Assembly (NCBI RefSeq): GCF_022213955.1 | Contig: NZ_JAKNTW010000001.1 | Location: 558,001-622,000 of the forward strand | Length of the DNA: 64,000 bases | Reading direction: 5' to 3' | DNA from: Dolomitihabitans soli | GTDB taxonomy: Bacteria > Actinomycetota > Actinomycetes > Streptosporangiales > Streptosporangiaceae | Made by a program: the position numbers and the translations under genes | In this document: positions 34,048-42,942 of the stretch, piece by piece | How positions within the stretch are numbered: position 1 is the stretch's first letter | Layout: every line of letters begins with the position of its first letter | The notes under the pieces: generated by a model | What the model was told of the DNA's origin: nothing | The model's input: only the letters and a program-made list of their open reading frames with translations | The model's database searches: none

Positions 34048-34710
34048 ATGGCGACGTTGTTCGAGTGGGGCGCCGCGCGGGAGGGCGCGGGGGACCGGCC
34101 CGGCGTCAGCATCACGACGGGCACCGTCACCAACAATCTCGACCTGCTGCTCGAAGGCAAGATCCTGGTCCGCATGGCGGCGCTGGACCAGGAGGTGTGG
34201 GCCCGGCTCGCGGCTCCCGGCGCAGGGAACGGCGCGGGCTTCTTCTACGTGCCGCGCGTCGGTGACGAGGTGCTGGTGGCCCTGGCCGGCGACGAGGCCA
34301 CGGACGCGTTCGTCATCGGCGGGCTGTGGAACGACCGGGACAGGGTGCCGGTCACCGATCCGGTGACCGCGCTCGCCACCCGCGTCCTCCGCAGCGGCGT
34401 GACGGCGGGCACCGGCCACGAGATCGAGCTGGACGACCTCCTGCAGTCCGTCACGATCACCACCAGCACCAAGCAGAAGATCACGATGAACCCGGCCAAG
34501 ATCGAGCTTTCGAACCTCGCGGGGACGGTCAGCATCAGCCTCGACAACGCGACCCAGACCGTGTCGATCACCGCCGCCGCCGGCATCAAGCTCGAAGCTC
34601 CGCGGATCTCGCTCAGGGGCGCCACCGTCGAGATCGACGGCACGGCCACCACCACGGTGAAATCGGCCGGAATCTGCAACGTGACCGCCCCGCTCGTGAA
34701 GATCAACTGA
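34048..34710 (+). CDS. CIS spike protein (gpV/gp5-like)
   Basis: A 220-residue protein with an N-terminal OB-fold (residues about 20-100, including LEGKILVRMAALDQEVWARL and GDEVLVALAGDEATDAFVIG, the conserved box of gpV proteins) and a C-terminal region of short repeated strands (VTITTSTKQKITMNPAKIEL, VSISLDNATQTVSITAAAGI) that would form a trimeric beta-helix needle. It lies between hub and PAAR genes, as expected for the central spike of a CIS. Confidence 0.92.
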   Translation: MATLFEWGAAREGAGDRPGVSITTGTVTNNLDLLLEGKILVRMAALDQEVWARLAAPGAGNGAGFFYVPRVGDEVLVALAGDEATDAFVIGGLWNDRDRVPVTDPVTALATRVLRSGVTAGTGHEIELDDLLQSVTITTSTKQKITMNPAKIELSNLAGTVSISLDNATQTVSITAAAGIKLEAPRISLRGATVEIDGTATTTVKSAGICNVTAPLVKIN

Positions 34711-34721
34711 AGGAGCCGGCT

Positions 34722-35003
34722 TTGCCGTCAGCCGCACGCGTTCTCGACCCGTCAGGGCATCCGGGCGTCATCGCCGGACCGGGTGTGCCCACCGTGCTCA
34801 TCGGCGGGCTGCCCGCCGCCGTGCTCGGCGACACCCACACCTGCGCCATGCCGCCCCTCGCCGGACCGCATCCGCCCAGTCCGATCGTCCTGGCGAGCGT
34901 GACCGTCCTGATCGGCGGGCGGGGCGCGGCCAGGATGGGCGACCTGACCGGCTGCGGCGCGCCCATCGTGTCCGGCCTGCCCTCCGTCCAGATCGGAGCG
35001 TGA
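34722..35003 (+). CDS. PAAR tip protein
   Basis: A 93-residue protein from TTG 34722 behind AAGGAG. It contains the repeated PAAR-type elements VLIGGLPAAVLGDTHTC and VLIGGRGAARMGDLTGCG, with two half motifs each ending near a His or Cys. It would cap the spike with a sharp, metal-stabilised cone. Too short to carry an extension domain, so no toxin is attached here. It lies between the spike and the gp25-like gene. Confidence 0.85.
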   Translation: MPSAARVLDPSGHPGVIAGPGVPTVLIGGLPAAVLGDTHTCAMPPLAGPHPPSPIVLASVTVLIGGRGAARMGDLTGCGAPIVSGLPSVQIGA

Positions 35004-35007
35004 GGCG

Positions 35008-35424
35008 ATGTCCGCCCCCGCGCCCGACCCCAGGGCGTTCCTCGGGTGGGGCTGGAGTTTCCCGGCCGGGGTACGGCCCGACGGCACGATCGCGATGGCC
35101 GCCTACGAGGAGGACGTGCACCAGGCGATCCAGATCATCCTGGGCACCAATCCCGGCGAGCGGGTGATGCGCCCCGGCTTCGGGGCGGGCCTCGACTCCT
35201 TCGTCTTCGAACCGGTGAACGCCACCACGACGACCCGGGTGCGGACCCGGGTCCACGAGGCACTGGTCGACGGGGAGGCGCGGATCGACGTCCTGGACGT
35301 CACCGTCACGACCGGCCCGCCGGAGCACAACCGGCTCGACATCGAGGTGCACTACCGGGTGCGGGCGACCAACGCCCTGCACAACCTGGTGTATCCGTTC
35401 TACCTGGACGAAGGAACACCCTGA
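35008..35424 (+). CDS. CIS baseplate protein, gp25/GPW-like (Cis9)
   Basis: The 138-residue protein has the gp25 signature: a Phe/Trp start (FLGWGWSFP), the EEDVHQAIQIILGTNPGERV helix with the invariant GERVMRP-GFG loop (RPGFGAG near 66) and a final IEVHYRVRATN. gp25 proteins hold the EPR motif region that nucleates the sheath on the baseplate. Its stop overlaps the start of the next gene (TGATG). Confidence 0.92.
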   Translation: MSAPAPDPRAFLGWGWSFPAGVRPDGTIAMAAYEEDVHQAIQIILGTNPGERVMRPGFGAGLDSFVFEPVNATTTTRVRTRVHEALVDGEARIDVLDVTVTTGPPEHNRLDIEVHYRVRATNALHNLVYPFYLDEGTP

Positions 35425-38400
35425 TGACCTCGCCCGCCATCGATCCGCGTGACGCCGCGGCCTTCGTCGCGGAACTGCTCGCCCGCCGTACCGGATATGT
35501 GCCTGAGTGGCGGCCGGGGACGACAGGGCCCGACGTCGCCCTCGCCGAGGCGCTGGCCAGATACCTCGCGGCCGTCGCGACCCGGCTGAACCAGGCGCCG
35601 GACAAGCATCAGCTCGCCATGCTCGACCTGCTCGGGGTCCGGTTGATCCCCGCCCGGGCGGCCCGCGCGCCGGTGGTCTTCACGTTGTCGGACACCGCGG
35701 GCGACGGCCACATCCCGGCCGGCACGCGGCTCGCGGCCGAGGCGCCCGGCCCGTCGCCGGCGGCCGATGCGCCGGCCACCGCCCAGGGCGGCCAGATCCT
35801 GTTCGAGACCGAGCGGTCGACCGGGCTGATGTCGGGCGCGCTGGTCGAGTTGCGGAGCCTCTGGCCGGGCCGCGACCAGTCGATCGACCATCTGCCCGCG
35901 TTCGCCGCCGGGGAGCCGTTCCGGCCGTGGAGCCTGCCGGATCTGCGGGACATGCCGCACCACCTCTACCTGGCCCACCGGACCGTGCTCGCGTTGTCGG
36001 CGGAGAGCCACGTCGCGGTCGAGTTCGAGCTCAGCCAGGGTTCCTCGGAGCCGCTCGACTCCGTCTGGGAGTACTGGGACGGCCAGGTGTGGCGGCCGTT
36101 CGCGAACGCCGTCGCGGCCTGCGACCGGGTGGCCGCCGCCCACCAGGACAGCACCGCGCGCTTCCAGCGGTCGGGTACGGTCCACCTGATCACCGACTGC
36201 GCCGAGACCAAGATGACCGAGGTCGACGGCGTCGACGACTTCTGGATCCGAGCCCGGCTGACCGAGCCGCTGCCCCCGGACCCGGCCCAGTTGCTGCCGG
36301 AGATCGAGCGGATCCGGCTCGCCACGGTCATCACCCGCCGTGTCGGCCAGAGCCCGCCCGCCCAGGACCCTCCGGAGATCGTGGGCGGCTTCCTGCCCGA
36401 CCAGGGCGTCGCCGACGGAGCCGCGGCCGATCTGAGCACGCCGTTCTACCCGTTCGGGCTGCAGCCGCAGCCCGGCTCGGTCTTCTACTTCTCCTCCACG
36501 GAGGTCTTCACCAAACCCGGCGCCGATCTGCGAATCTGCTTCGTGCGGACGCCGACCCCGCAGGACGAGGTGGCCGCGGACGGTGAGGAGCCGCTGCCCC
36601 ACCGCGTCGCCTGGGAATACTGGAACGGCCGCGGCTGGGCGGCGCTCCCCGGTCCCGGCGACCTCACCACCGGCCCCGCCGACCTCGACCCGCCCGCCAC
36701 CGCCCCGTTCGGCACCGTACGGATCACCGTCCCGGCCGACATGGAGCCGACGGCGGTCGCCGGCGTGGAGGCACGCTGGATGCGTGTACGGCTGGTCAGC
36801 GGCGGCTTCGGTGTCAAACGCGTGGTCACCTGGACCGACACCGGCACCGGCACGCCGGTCTCCAACACCTTCACCTACGTGGTCAGCCGCCCGCCGGCGC
36901 TGTCAGCGTTCAAACTCGGCTACACGTGGACATCCGGCCCGGTCTTCCCGGATCGGGTGCTGACCTACAACGACTTCCAGTACACGGACCGCACCTACGA
37001 GGCGGTCTGGCCAGGCCGGGTCCTGCGTCCCTTCACCCCCTCGGCCGACCTCACTCCCGCGCTCTACCTGGGCTTCGACAAGCCGCTGCCGGCGGATCGG
37101 CTGGGCCTATTCCTGGACATCGAGGAGGATCCGGCCGAGACGCTCGGACCCGCCCACCTGTGGGAGTACTGGGACGGGGGAGCCTGGCGCGCGCTACCGG
37201 CCGACGACGAGACGAGACGGCTGCGGCTGCCCGGTCTGGTCGGCCTGGTCGGGCCCGGCGACGCCCAGCCGCTGGCGCGCTTCGGCACCGCCCGTTCCTG
37301 GCTGCGGGTACGGCTCAAGGAGGATGGCCCGCCGGGCGCACCGCTCGTCTGCGGTGTCTTTCCCAACGCCACCTGGGCGGCCCAGTACCAGACGGTGCTC
37401 GACGACCCGGTGGGGGCCGGCACGGCGATGCCCGACCAGGTTCTCGCCTTCCGCCAGAGTCCCGTCCTGCCCGGCGAGCACATCGAGGTCCGCGAACTGG
37501 CCGGTCCGCGCGCCGCCGTCGAGTGGCGCATCGTCGCCCTGGAGCTCTTCCCCCAGGACGGGCGGGTCGTCCGCGAGATCGAGACGCTGCTGGGCCGCGA
37601 GGGCGCCGGCGACGTCGAGTACGGCCCGCTGCGGCTCCGACTCGACCGTGCCAAGCAGGTGAGCGAGGTGTGGGTGCGCTGGACCGGGCACGAGCACCTC
37701 ACCGGATCGGGCCCCAACGACCGGCACTATGCCCTGGAGCGTTCCCGTGGCCGGCTGCGGTTCGGTGACGGCACGCACGGCAGGGTCCCCCCTGCGGGCG
37801 CCGCTATCCTGGCCCGTCGCTACCAGACAGGCGGCGGCGGCTCGGGGAACGTCCCGGCCGGTGCCATCTCGCAACTCCACGGCGCGTTCGGCGGTGTCGA
37901 ACGCGTCGCCAACCCGGTCCCCGCGGAAGGGGGCGCGGACGCCGAGACGCTGCGCGCCCTGCGGGCCAGGGGCCCGGCGACCCTCCGCCACAGAGGGCGT
38001 GCCCTGTCGGCCGCCGACCTGGCCGCCCTCGCCCGGGAGGCGTCACCGGCGGTCGCCGTGGCGCGGGCGATCCCCGCCCGCTCGGCCGACGGCGGCCGGC
38101 GTCCCGGCCATGTCACGCTGATCATCATCCCGGCGGTCGCCGACCCCCGCCCCTGGCCGTCGTTCGGCCTGCGGGAGCACGTCCGCCGGTACGTCGAGGA
38201 GAGAGCCGCCGCCGCGCCGGCCGGCCTGCGGCACATCGAGGTCACCGGGCCGCAGTACCTCCCGGTCGACGTCGAGGCGACGATCATCCCCCGGGACCCC
38301 GCCGAGGCCGGCCCGGTCGAGCAACGCGTCAGGGCCGTCCTCACCCACCTGCTGCACCCCCTGTACGGCGGGCCCGAAGGCGACGGGTGGCGACCGGGCC

Positions 38401-38573
38401 GCGCGGTGCACCTGTCAGACGTGGCCACCACCCTGACCCGGGTCGACGGCCTCGACCACGTGGAACGGCTGGCCATCTCCACCGGCGGGCGCCTCGCGGG
38501 CGAACGGCTCGACGTCGCCCCGCACCGGATCGTGGTCGCGGGAGAGCTGCGGCTCAGGCCGGCCCAACGCTGA
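35424..38573 (+). CDS. CIS baseplate J-like wedge protein (Cis11)
   Basis: The 1049-residue protein begins at the overlapping ATG 35424. The N-terminus (AFVAELLARRTGYVPEW, LARYLAAVATRLNQAP) and C-terminal 350 residues (RSRGRLRFGDGTHGRVPPAG, RRYQTGGGGSGNVPAGAISQ, LSAADLAALAREASPAVAV) match large baseplate assembly proteins with the baseplate-J fold. The middle contains repeated EYWDG/W and FGTVRI beta units that look like inserted carbohydrate-binding-like or decorating domains. Such wedges carry the fibres and transmit the firing signal. Confidence 0.9.
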   Translation: MTSPAIDPRDAAAFVAELLARRTGYVPEWRPGTTGPDVALAEALARYLAAVATRLNQAPDKHQLAMLDLLGVRLIPARAARAPVVFTLSDTAGDGHIPAGTRLAAEAPGPSPAADAPATAQGGQILFETERSTGLMSGALVELRSLWPGRDQSIDHLPAFAAGEPFRPWSLPDLRDMPHHLYLAHRTVLALSAESHVAVEFELSQGSSEPLDSVWEYWDGQVWRPFANAVAACDRVAAAHQDSTARFQRSGTVHLITDCAETKMTEVDGVDDFWIRARLTEPLPPDPAQLLPEIERIRLATVITRRVGQSPPAQDPPEIVGGFLPDQGVADGAAADLSTPFYPFGLQPQPGSVFYFSSTEVFTKPGADLRICFVRTPTPQDEVAADGEEPLPHRVAWEYWNGRGWAALPGPGDLTTGPADLDPPATAPFGTVRITVPADMEPTAVAGVEARWMRVRLVSGGFGVKRVVTWTDTGTGTPVSNTFTYVVSRPPALSAFKLGYTWTSGPVFPDRVLTYNDFQYTDRTYEAVWPGRVLRPFTPSADLTPALYLGFDKPLPADRLGLFLDIEEDPAETLGPAHLWEYWDGGAWRALPADDETRRLRLPGLVGLVGPGDAQPLARFGTARSWLRVRLKEDGPPGAPLVCGVFPNATWAAQYQTVLDDPVGAGTAMPDQVLAFRQSPVLPGEHIEVRELAGPRAAVEWRIVALELFPQDGRVVREIETLLGREGAGDVEYGPLRLRLDRAKQVSEVWVRWTGHEHLTGSGPNDRHYALERSRGRLRFGDGTHGRVPPAGAAILARRYQTGGGGSGNVPAGAISQLHGAFGGVERVANPVPAEGGADAETLRALRARGPATLRHRGRALSAADLAALAREASPAVAVARAIPARSADGGRRPGHVTLIIIPAVADPRPWPSFGLREHVRRYVEERAAAAPAGLRHIEVTGPQYLPVDVEATIIPRDPAEAGPVEQRVRAVLTHLLHPLYGGPEGDGWRPGRAVHLSDVATTLTRVDGLDHVERLAISTGGRLAGERLDVAPHRIVVAGELRLRPAQR

Positions 38574-38602
38574 ACCCACCCGAGGGGACAAGGAGAGAGA
38601 CC

Positions 38603-40981
38603 ATGGCGACCGCACTGCCGCTGCCCGACCTGGACGACCGACGCTGGCAGGACCTCGTGGACGAGGGACGGGCCCTGATCCCCTTCTACGCCCCCCAGTG
38701 GACCGACCACAACGTCCACGACCCGGGCATCACGTTGATGGAGCTGTTCGCCTGGGTCGCCGAGATGGACCTCTACACGGTGAACCAGATCACCGACGCC
38801 CACCGGCGCAAGCTCCTCGCCCTCGCGGGGATCACACCGGCGCCCCCGCGCCCCTCCCGGACCCTCCTCGACGTACGGCTGGCCCCCGGCGCTCCCGCCA
38901 GGTCGCTGCCGGCCGGCCTGGAGTTCGAGGGGCGCGACCCCTTCGGCGAGCCGGTCCGGTTCCGCTCCCTGCACGAGGTGACCGTCCAGCCGGGGCGGCT
39001 GGCGGCCGTCCGCACCGGCCGGGACGCACCGCTGGAGGACCTGACCACCGCCTGGCGGCGCGGCGAACCCGTGCACCCCTTCGGCCCCGACCCGCACCCG
39101 GGCTCGGCGCTGTACCTCGGCTTCGACCTGCCGTCCCCATGGCCGGCCGGAACCGTGATCAGCCTCGGTGTCGCCCCGGCCGCGCCCGGCGACGGGCCGC
39201 CTCCCGCCTCCCGCCTCCCGCATCACTCCGCCCGCCTGGCCTGGGAGTTGCTGACCGGCCCCGGCCAGTGGACCCGCCTGACCCCCGTCCACCCCGGGAC
39301 CAACCTGGATCCGCACACCGATCCGCACGCCGGGACCAACCTGGATCCGCACACCGACCCCCACGCCGGGACCGACCCGGATCCGCACACCGTCCCGCAC
39401 GCCGAGGGCGAGGCCGGGGACGGCGTTCAGTCCGGAGCGGTGCCCGGCGGCCCCGCCGGTGCGGCGGACGGCGGGTTCGGCGGGTCCGGTGGGTTCGGCG
39501 GGCCCGGCGGGGAGGCCGAGGCCCGGCTGCGGCCCGGTCGCGTCGATGACCGGACCCGCTCGCTGACCGTCGAGGGGCGGGTGCTCCTCGCCCTGCCGGC
39601 GCCGGCCGCCGCCCACGCGCCGGCGGGCCGCGACGACTCGCTGGCCTGGGTGCGGGCCCGTCTGACCGGCGGCGCCTATGACGCCGCGCCGCTCCTCGCC
39701 GGCCTGGCCTTCAACGCCGTCCAGGTGGTCCAGGCGGTTCCGGCGGTCAGCAGGCTGCGGATCGCGCCGGACGCCCCGGTGACCGGAACCCCGCCAGCGC
39801 CGGGTGAACGGGTTTCCCTCGATCTCCAGGTCACCAGGCGCGGTGAGATCAGCCGGCTGGCCTTCGCGCCACCCGCCGCCGATCGTCCCGCGGTCCGGGT
39901 CCTGGCCTACGACGAGGCCGGCCGCACACTGACGATCGAGGCCGCCGCGGTACGGCGCGGCACGGGCGGCCCGCTCCAGCGGGTCGAGATCACCGGCGCC
40001 CCCGTCGTCGCGGCGAGCCTGCGCATGTCCAGCCTGGAGGACGGGACCTGGCGCCGGTGGACGTGGCGCCCCGACTTCGACGCCTCCAACCGGCCCGACG
40101 CGCACGCCGTACTGGACGCGACCGCGGGCACGGTGGCTCTCGGCGACGGTGAGCGGGGCCGGGTCGCGCCGGCCGGGGCGACGCTGCTCGTCACCGGGGA
40201 CCTGACCCGCGCCGCCGCCGGCGACCTGCCGGTGGGAGCCGTGGACCGGGTGGCGGACTCGCCGCACAACCGGGCCGTCGTCGCCGACCTGCCGGTGCTC
40301 GCCGGGCAACTCGCCGCCGTCGCCAACGTCGTCCCCGCCGCCGGGGGCCGCGGGGCGGAGACGGTGGACGCGGCCACCGCGCGCGCCCAGGACGGGCGCG
40401 AACGGGCCACCAGGGCGGTGACACTCGACGATCACGTGAAGCTGGCCATGCGGACGCCGGGGGTACGGCTGGCGCGGGCCGAGGCGAGGGCCAACGCTCA
40501 TCCGGGGTTTCCCTGCCTGACCACGCCGGGCGTCGTGACGGTGCTCATCGTGCCCCACCTGCCGGCCCGCCGTCCGGCGCCGAGTCCGGGCCTGCGCCGG
40601 GCCGTGGCCTGTCACCTCGACCGGGGGCGCGTCCTCGGCACCCGGATCGAGGTGATCGGTCCCGAGTACGTCACCGTCACCGTCCGGGCCACCGTCGCGG
40701 CCGAGGCCGGCGCCCGGCCGGGAGACCTGCCGGCGGCGGTTCGCGGGGCGCTGGACCGCTTCCTGCATCCGATCACCGGCGGTCCCGACGCGACCGGCTG
40801 GCCCTTCGGCCGCGACGTCTACCGCTCTGAGGTGCTCGGGGTCATCGGCGAGGTGCCGGGCGTGGCCCACGTCCTCGCCCTCGAACTGGTGGCCGACGGC
40901 GGCGCGCCGAGCTGCGCCGATCTCCGGCTCTGCCCGACGGGCCTGGTGGACTCCGGCCCGCACGAGATCGATGTGAGGTGA
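38603..40981 (+). CDS. Second baseplate J-like wedge protein (Cis12)
   Basis: A 792-residue relative of the previous protein: start MATALPLPDLDDRRWQDLV, then HNVHDPGITLMELFAWVAEM, the strongly conserved opening of Cis12/Afp12 wedges, and a C-terminal baseplate-J region (TVRATVAAEAGARPGDLPAA, LHPITGGPDATGWPFGRDVY). Residues about 230-270 contain three copies of a 12-residue GTNLDPHTDPHA unit followed by a Gly-rich linker, probably a flexible insert that is lineage-specific. ATG 38603 is preceded by AAGGAGAG. Confidence 0.9.
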   Translation: MATALPLPDLDDRRWQDLVDEGRALIPFYAPQWTDHNVHDPGITLMELFAWVAEMDLYTVNQITDAHRRKLLALAGITPAPPRPSRTLLDVRLAPGAPARSLPAGLEFEGRDPFGEPVRFRSLHEVTVQPGRLAAVRTGRDAPLEDLTTAWRRGEPVHPFGPDPHPGSALYLGFDLPSPWPAGTVISLGVAPAAPGDGPPPASRLPHHSARLAWELLTGPGQWTRLTPVHPGTNLDPHTDPHAGTNLDPHTDPHAGTDPDPHTVPHAEGEAGDGVQSGAVPGGPAGAADGGFGGSGGFGGPGGEAEARLRPGRVDDRTRSLTVEGRVLLALPAPAAAHAPAGRDDSLAWVRARLTGGAYDAAPLLAGLAFNAVQVVQAVPAVSRLRIAPDAPVTGTPPAPGERVSLDLQVTRRGEISRLAFAPPAADRPAVRVLAYDEAGRTLTIEAAAVRRGTGGPLQRVEITGAPVVAASLRMSSLEDGTWRRWTWRPDFDASNRPDAHAVLDATAGTVALGDGERGRVAPAGATLLVTGDLTRAAAGDLPVGAVDRVADSPHNRAVVADLPVLAGQLAAVANVVPAAGGRGAETVDAATARAQDGRERATRAVTLDDHVKLAMRTPGVRLARAEARANAHPGFPCLTTPGVVTVLIVPHLPARRPAPSPGLRRAVACHLDRGRVLGTRIEVIGPEYVTVTVRATVAAEAGARPGDLPAAVRGALDRFLHPITGGPDATGWPFGRDVYRSEVLGVIGEVPGVAHVLALELVADGGAPSCADLRLCPTGLVDSGPHEIDVR
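39297..39405 (+). repeat. Three 36-bp in-frame repeats in the Cis12-like gene
   Basis: The unit gggaccaacctggatccgca and following bases recurs three times at 36-base spacing, encoding GTNLDPHTDPHA with small changes in the third copy. Confidence 0.75.
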
Positions 40982-41922
40982 GGGGCGTGGCCGAACACCT
41001 GACGCCGATCGATCCGCAACGCCTGCGGCACGGCCACGGCCGGCGATTGCTGCGGCGTGACTTCGCCGACCAGGTCGCGCTGGACGATCAGCTCCGCTGG
41101 TGGCACAACCGCGCCCTGCACGACGCGTACGGCGTCGCCGCCGGGCTCGACGTCACCATCGCGGACGCCGGCGGCACCCGGACGGCCTTCGTGGGCGCGG
41201 GTCTGGCCTACGACCGCCACGGCCGCGAGTTGCCGCTGCGCGACAGCCACCGGATCGCCGTACCCGCCGGAGACGCCACGCTCTACCTCGTACTCGCCCA
41301 CGACGGGACCGCCTGCCCCTCTTCCGCCCGGCACGCCCCTGGCCCGGACGGCTCCGCTCAGCACACGCGCGCCGACGGTCTCGAGCGTCTCGGTCAGGGG
41401 GTCACGCTGCGCTGGGTCCCGGCCACCTGCGACGGGGTACCCCTGGCCGTCAGCGACGCGGAGGCCGTGTTCGCGCCGCCCCGGGCGCGTCCCTTCGCCC
41501 GGCCGCGCATCGGGCACGGGGCCACCGTCGCGGGCCAGACCCGGTGGCGGCCGTGGACCGAGCTGATCGACGGGGAGCCGGTGCAGTTGGGCGTCGAGGT
41601 CGAGGTCGACACCTCGGCCGTCGGCTTCACCGGCACACCGTGCTATTTCGTCCAGGTCGGCGGAGCGATGTGGACCTCGGCTGCTCCGCTGGTCCTGCTG
41701 GGGCCGATCGGGCACGTGACCGGGGCCACGAGAGACCGATTCACCTACCGGTTGCTGATGCCCTGGCTGTATCTCCCCGAGCCGGCGGAACCCCCGGGTC
41801 GGCGGCGCTCGCCGTACGGCCCGGCGTTCACCACCGGTCTGGTCCTCAGCTGGATCGGCATCGAGGAACAGCGCGACGACGACACCTCCTGCTCCCACCG
41901 ACACGAACGGCGATCGGCATGA
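40978..41922 (+). CDS. CIS accessory protein, paralog A
   Basis: The 314-residue product overlaps the wedge gene stop (GTGA at 40978); GTG 40987 is an alternative start. It shares with three other proteins of this operon a head of the form RLLRRDFADQV-(x)-LRWWHNRALHDAYGVAAGLDV, then GLAYDRHGRELPL: an N-terminal helical pair with the HN-LH step, a GV--GL-V strand and a D--GRE turn. The rest is a mixed beta domain ending in a His/Cys tail. Position suggests a fibre, adaptor or baseplate rim part; the function is unknown. Confidence 0.7.
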   Translation: MRGVAEHLTPIDPQRLRHGHGRRLLRRDFADQVALDDQLRWWHNRALHDAYGVAAGLDVTIADAGGTRTAFVGAGLAYDRHGRELPLRDSHRIAVPAGDATLYLVLAHDGTACPSSARHAPGPDGSAQHTRADGLERLGQGVTLRWVPATCDGVPLAVSDAEAVFAPPRARPFARPRIGHGATVAGQTRWRPWTELIDGEPVQLGVEVEVDTSAVGFTGTPCYFVQVGGAMWTSAAPLVLLGPIGHVTGATRDRFTYRLLMPWLYLPEPAEPPGRRRSPYGPAFTTGLVLSWIGIEEQRDDDTSCSHRHERRSA

Positions 41923-42932
41923 CTTTCATCGATGCGACACGCTCGATCGAGCGGCAGCGCTTCTTCGACGGGCAGCGCCTGCTCGCCTCGGACCTGCAGG
42001 GGATCGAGGCGTTCAACCGCGAGATGCGCTGGCTGCACAACCAGAGCCTGCACCAGCCGGGCATCGGCGACGGGTTCGCCGTCAGCGGTGGCAAGGGCGA
42101 GCGGGAGATCGGCGTCGGCTCCGGCTACGCCGTCGACGACCTCGGCCGCGAGATCGTCCTGACCGGTTCCCGCACGATTCCGGTGCCTCCCGTCTCCGGC
42201 GACGCCGGCGGCAAACCGAAGCGGTACGCGCTCACCGTGCGGTACCCGGAGGACGAGGACCTGGAAGAGGTGGAGTTGCGCGAGGGGATCTGTGACACCC
42301 GCGGCGCCGTACGGCTGCGCGAGGAACCGATCTTCTGCTGGGTCGCCCTCAACCCGGACGGCAGTCCGGAACGCGACCAGCAGTCGATTCTCAGCGGCCG
42401 TCACCTGGTCGTCACCGAGGCCGCGGTACGCGAGTGCAAGCTGGACGGCGACCTCGGCATCGCCCAGCGGCGCAACGCCCGGCCCGCTGTGCAGCCGCGG
42501 GTCGCCTGCGGCGCCGCGCGGCCGACGGCCTGGCGGTCATGGAACCCGTGGGACGAGGAGGAGCCGTCCGAGGGCGTCCAGGTCGCCTCCGCCCTGCGCA
42601 CGCTGTACAGCCTGGTAGGCGGGTTGCAGGCCGACATCGACACCCGGACGGCCGGGTTCCTGACCACACCCGGCTACTTCGCCCGCATCGACGGCAGCCG
42701 GATCTACGAGCTCGAGATCGGGGAACAGACCCGCCAGGTGGTCCTGGACGGCCTGCTGAGCGTCGTACGGCCCGCGCCCACCGGGTTCACCGCCCAGGTC
42801 CTGGTCCTGGCCTTCGCCATCCCGTCGCCCGGCGACGGCGGAACCCTCAGGGCCGAACCCCCTGACGAGGATCTCGATCTCGTGGAGCTGCTCAAGGAAT
42901 GGCAGGTCGGCTGGATGGGCGTCGAGGGATGA
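41919..42932 (+). CDS. CIS accessory protein, paralog B
   Basis: Starts at ATG 41919 overlapping the previous TGA; 337 residues. It shows the common head RQRFFDGQRLLASDLQGIEA, WLHNQSLHQPGIGDGFAV and GYAVDDLGREIVL, so it is a paralog of the genes at 40978, 45477 and 46371. The C-terminal half (EEEPSEGVQVASALRTLYSL, then TAGFLTTPGYFARIDGSRIY) is different and may be a separate binding domain. Role not known; a structural or fibre role is inferred from its place. Confidence 0.7.
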   Translation: MTFIDATRSIERQRFFDGQRLLASDLQGIEAFNREMRWLHNQSLHQPGIGDGFAVSGGKGEREIGVGSGYAVDDLGREIVLTGSRTIPVPPVSGDAGGKPKRYALTVRYPEDEDLEEVELREGICDTRGAVRLREEPIFCWVALNPDGSPERDQQSILSGRHLVVTEAAVRECKLDGDLGIAQRRNARPAVQPRVACGAARPTAWRSWNPWDEEEPSEGVQVASALRTLYSLVGGLQADIDTRTAGFLTTPGYFARIDGSRIYELEIGEQTRQVVLDGLLSVVRPAPTGFTAQVLVLAFAIPSPGDGGTLRAEPPDEDLDLVELLKEWQVGWMGVEG

Positions 42933-42942
42933 GGAGCGGCCG

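Noticed and set aside
37820-40963. Minus-strand open frame of over 1000 codons opposite the CIS wedge genes
   Set aside because: It mirrors the GC-biased codon use of the + strand genes, has no start signal and no recognisable domain.
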